Assembly: GCF_004770895.1 (NCBI RefSeq) | Contig: NZ_RQHS01000010.1 | Span: forward strand, 310,001-374,000 | DNA from: Leptospira dzoumogneensis | Lineage (GTDB): Bacteria > Spirochaetota > Leptospiria > Leptospirales > Leptospiraceae | Direction of reading: 5' to 3' | DNA: 64,000 nucleotides | Part shown: positions 62,658 to 64,000 of the stretch, piece by piece | How the letters are laid out: every line of letters starts with the position of its first letter | How positions within the stretch are numbered: position 1 is the stretch's first letter | Position numbers and translations under genes: made by a program | Notes under the pieces: model-generated | Database searches by the model: none | Told to the model about the DNA's origin: nothing | Seen by the model: only the letters and a program-made list of their open reading frames with translations

Positions 62658-63872
62658 ATGGAACAAGTAATCGGCAAAGAAACTGATATCATTCCTTTCT
62701 TTCAGCCGATCCTGTCCGTAGAAGACGGGCAAATTTTCGCTCATGAGGTTTTGGCCCGTAAAAAGACTCCGGATGGTATCGTTTCCGCAGGATATCTTTT
62801 TTCCGCAGAGGCAGGATTATCGGATTCCGAATTAGGAGAATTGGAAGAAGGGATCTGGAGAAAAGCATTAGAAAAACTTAAAGTTCATCCGGACCAATCC
62901 AAATTATTCCTGAATATTTCTCCCAATCGTCTTTACAGAGAATTGGAGAACGAAAGGATCGATTCCTTTAGATTATTACGTCTTGCCAGGGAATACGGAA
63001 TAGAACCGAATCGTATCATCTTAGAAGTCACAGAAGAGGAATTTTCCGGAAGTTTGGATTCCTTAAGGATCGCAGTGGACCTTCTTCGCGCATATGGATT
63101 CAAGATCGCATTGGACGATTTAGGTTCGGAGGCTTCCGGTATAGAAAGAGTGGGACTTCTCCGCCCCGACTTTTTAAAATTAGATCTTAGATTGATACGA
63201 GCATCTTCTCGTTCTCCTTCCGTGAGAAAAGTATTGGAACATATACGAGACCTCGCCTTTTCCTTAGGAGCTTCCGTTTTATACGAAGGGCTGGAAACTC
63301 AGGAAGAATTATATTTTGCATTAGAAGGTGGAGCAAGATTCCTGCAGGGATTTCTACTTTTGAGGCCTGGAGCGGAACTTTCTACAGGCAAGGAACCTTC
63401 TCTTTCCATCAAAGAAATGGTGAAATTTTTTCATCAGAAAAAAATGGAAGCTCTTCGCCAGGAATTGAATTTCGAAAATAAGATACGACTGACCTTGGGA
63501 GAGCTTCTGAGCCCTTTCCCTGTATTAAAAATAGCGAATAGATATTTGATAGACGCTTATACCGTTTTTCAATCTTCCAAGGAGATCCATAGGGTGTATA
63601 TCACCGATTCTAAGGGCACACAACTTTCTCCTTATTATATGAGGACAGGAGAAGATTCTTTCAGGGAAACAAGTCATGGGATCGGTAAAAATTGGTCTTA
63701 TCTCCCCTATTTTTATAGGCAGCTTAGGGATTCTATGAGAAAGCCTGATGATTGGGGAATGAGCGAACGTTATTTTGATAGCGACGCGGTCAAGGACCTG
63801 ATCGTTTTTAGCAGAGAAGTGGAATCCGGTGCCTATGTATTTTTGGACGTGACCGCTCCCCGCCTGTACTAA
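62658..63872 (+). CDS. EAL-domain c-di-GMP phosphodiesterase with C-terminal sensory domain
   Basis: 404 residues. The EAL domain starts immediately: IIPFFQPILSVEDGQIFAHEVLARK (EVL in place of EAL), LFLNISPNRL, IILEVTEEEF, ALDDLGSEASGIERVGLLRPDFLKLDLRLIR, LYEGLETQEEL and GARFLQGFLL. The metal and catalytic residues (E, N, E, DD, K, E, Q) look intact, so it should cleave c-di-GMP. Residues about 255-404 (MVKFFHQKKMEALRQELNFENKIR ... GIGKNWSYLPYFY) resemble the YkuI C-terminal Cache-like domain. No Shine-Dalgarno site is visible. Confidence 0.85.
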   Translation: MEQVIGKETDIIPFFQPILSVEDGQIFAHEVLARKKTPDGIVSAGYLFSAEAGLSDSELGELEEGIWRKALEKLKVHPDQSKLFLNISPNRLYRELENERIDSFRLLRLAREYGIEPNRIILEVTEEEFSGSLDSLRIAVDLLRAYGFKIALDDLGSEASGIERVGLLRPDFLKLDLRLIRASSRSPSVRKVLEHIRDLAFSLGASVLYEGLETQEELYFALEGGARFLQGFLLLRPGAELSTGKEPSLSIKEMVKFFHQKKMEALRQELNFENKIRLTLGELLSPFPVLKIANRYLIDAYTVFQSSKEIHRVYITDSKGTQLSPYYMRTGEDSFRETSHGIGKNWSYLPYFYRQLRDSMRKPDDWGMSERYFDSDAVKDLIVFSREVESGAYVFLDVTAPRLY

Positions 63873-63884
63873 AAAACGGTTTCA

Positions 63885-64000
63885 ATGAGCGGTATCGAAA
63901 ATCAAATCCTGCAAGATATTTATAGGGCATCTTCCGAAGGAGGATTTCTTACTATGAGGGATTTGGAGCTGAACACTTCTTTAACCGAATGGAATTTGAG
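63885..64000 (+). CDS. Unidentified protein, N-terminal fragment (runs off right edge)
   Basis: Only 38 codons are in the window: MSGIENQILQDIYRASSEGG then FLTMRDLELNTSLTEWNL. It begins 12 nt after the EAL stop, so it is probably in the same operon. Too short to name. No signal peptide. Confidence 0.5.
   Translation, partial: MSGIENQILQDIYRASSEGGFLTMRDLELNTSLTEWNL

Overview
The window is a 64 kb piece of a spirochaete chromosome, almost certainly Leptospira. Supporting signs are many lipoproteins with loose lipoboxes, a FlaA-like sheath protein, FlgM, bactofilin, several families I associate with Leptospira, tRNAs without an encoded CCA, and frequent TTG starts. G+C looks like roughly 42-44 % by eye, higher than in L. 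interrogans, which would suit one of the intermediate or less pathogenic clades; this is inference. I see no rRNA, CRISPR array, prophage or insertion sequence.

Layout. 1-3243 (minus): the translation/replication operon rpsF-ssb-rpsR-rplI-dnaB, followed by aspS, which runs off the left edge. 3497-4226: a VapBC/FitAB-type toxin-antitoxin pair behind a tandem palindromic operator. 4223-7877 (minus): CapA-like lipoprotein, SLC13-type anion transporter, PurU. 8027-9003: two small heat-shock proteins behind two CIRCE elements, closed by a terminator. 9443-13470 (minus): a four-gene copper module (cupredoxin/beta-helix lipoprotein, small membrane protein, two-domain multicopper oxidase, Sco1). 13659-17297 (minus): NhaC, an RluA-type pseudouridine synthase without a standard start codon, and a PilZ-like protein. 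17505-21932 (minus): a bilobed aspartic-protease-like lipoprotein, mnmA, and an ATP-grasp/FMN-dehydrogenase fusion, overlapping head to tail. 22030-25911: small Cys protein, diguanylate cyclase, initiator tRNA, proC-yggS.

26011-35400: FlaA-like protein, HAD phosphatase, waaA, nadE, a lipoprotein-rsmI-flgM operon, an iron-alcohol-dehydrogenase relative that seems to have lost its metal site, and bactofilin. 35403-44784: recJ, pcnB, an M23 endopeptidase, lgt, a DsbD-like reductase and an outer-membrane porin. 45021-57153: a helical exported protein, glnA with a textbook sigma-54 promoter, elongator tRNA-Met, a Cys-rich secreted protein, thiG-thiH downstream of smc, a DUF115 protein and srkA. 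57330-64000: heme oxygenase with an MFS transporter, three envelope genes of unknown role, and an EAL phosphodiesterase whose start codon abuts tandem palindromes.

A family of long, imperfectly palindromic intergenic repeats occurs at least six times (near 9.4, 28.6, 30.8, 34.9, 41.0 and 45.8 kb), always just beyond gene 3' ends. Complete copies have arms rich in CACGCAGAGGCGC-type sequence around a 16-18 bp palindromic core. The most unusual items are this repeat family, the copper module, the ATP-grasp/FMN fusion operon with its pepsin-like lipoprotein, the SMC protein with no recognisable hinge, and the possibly leaderless EAL gene.
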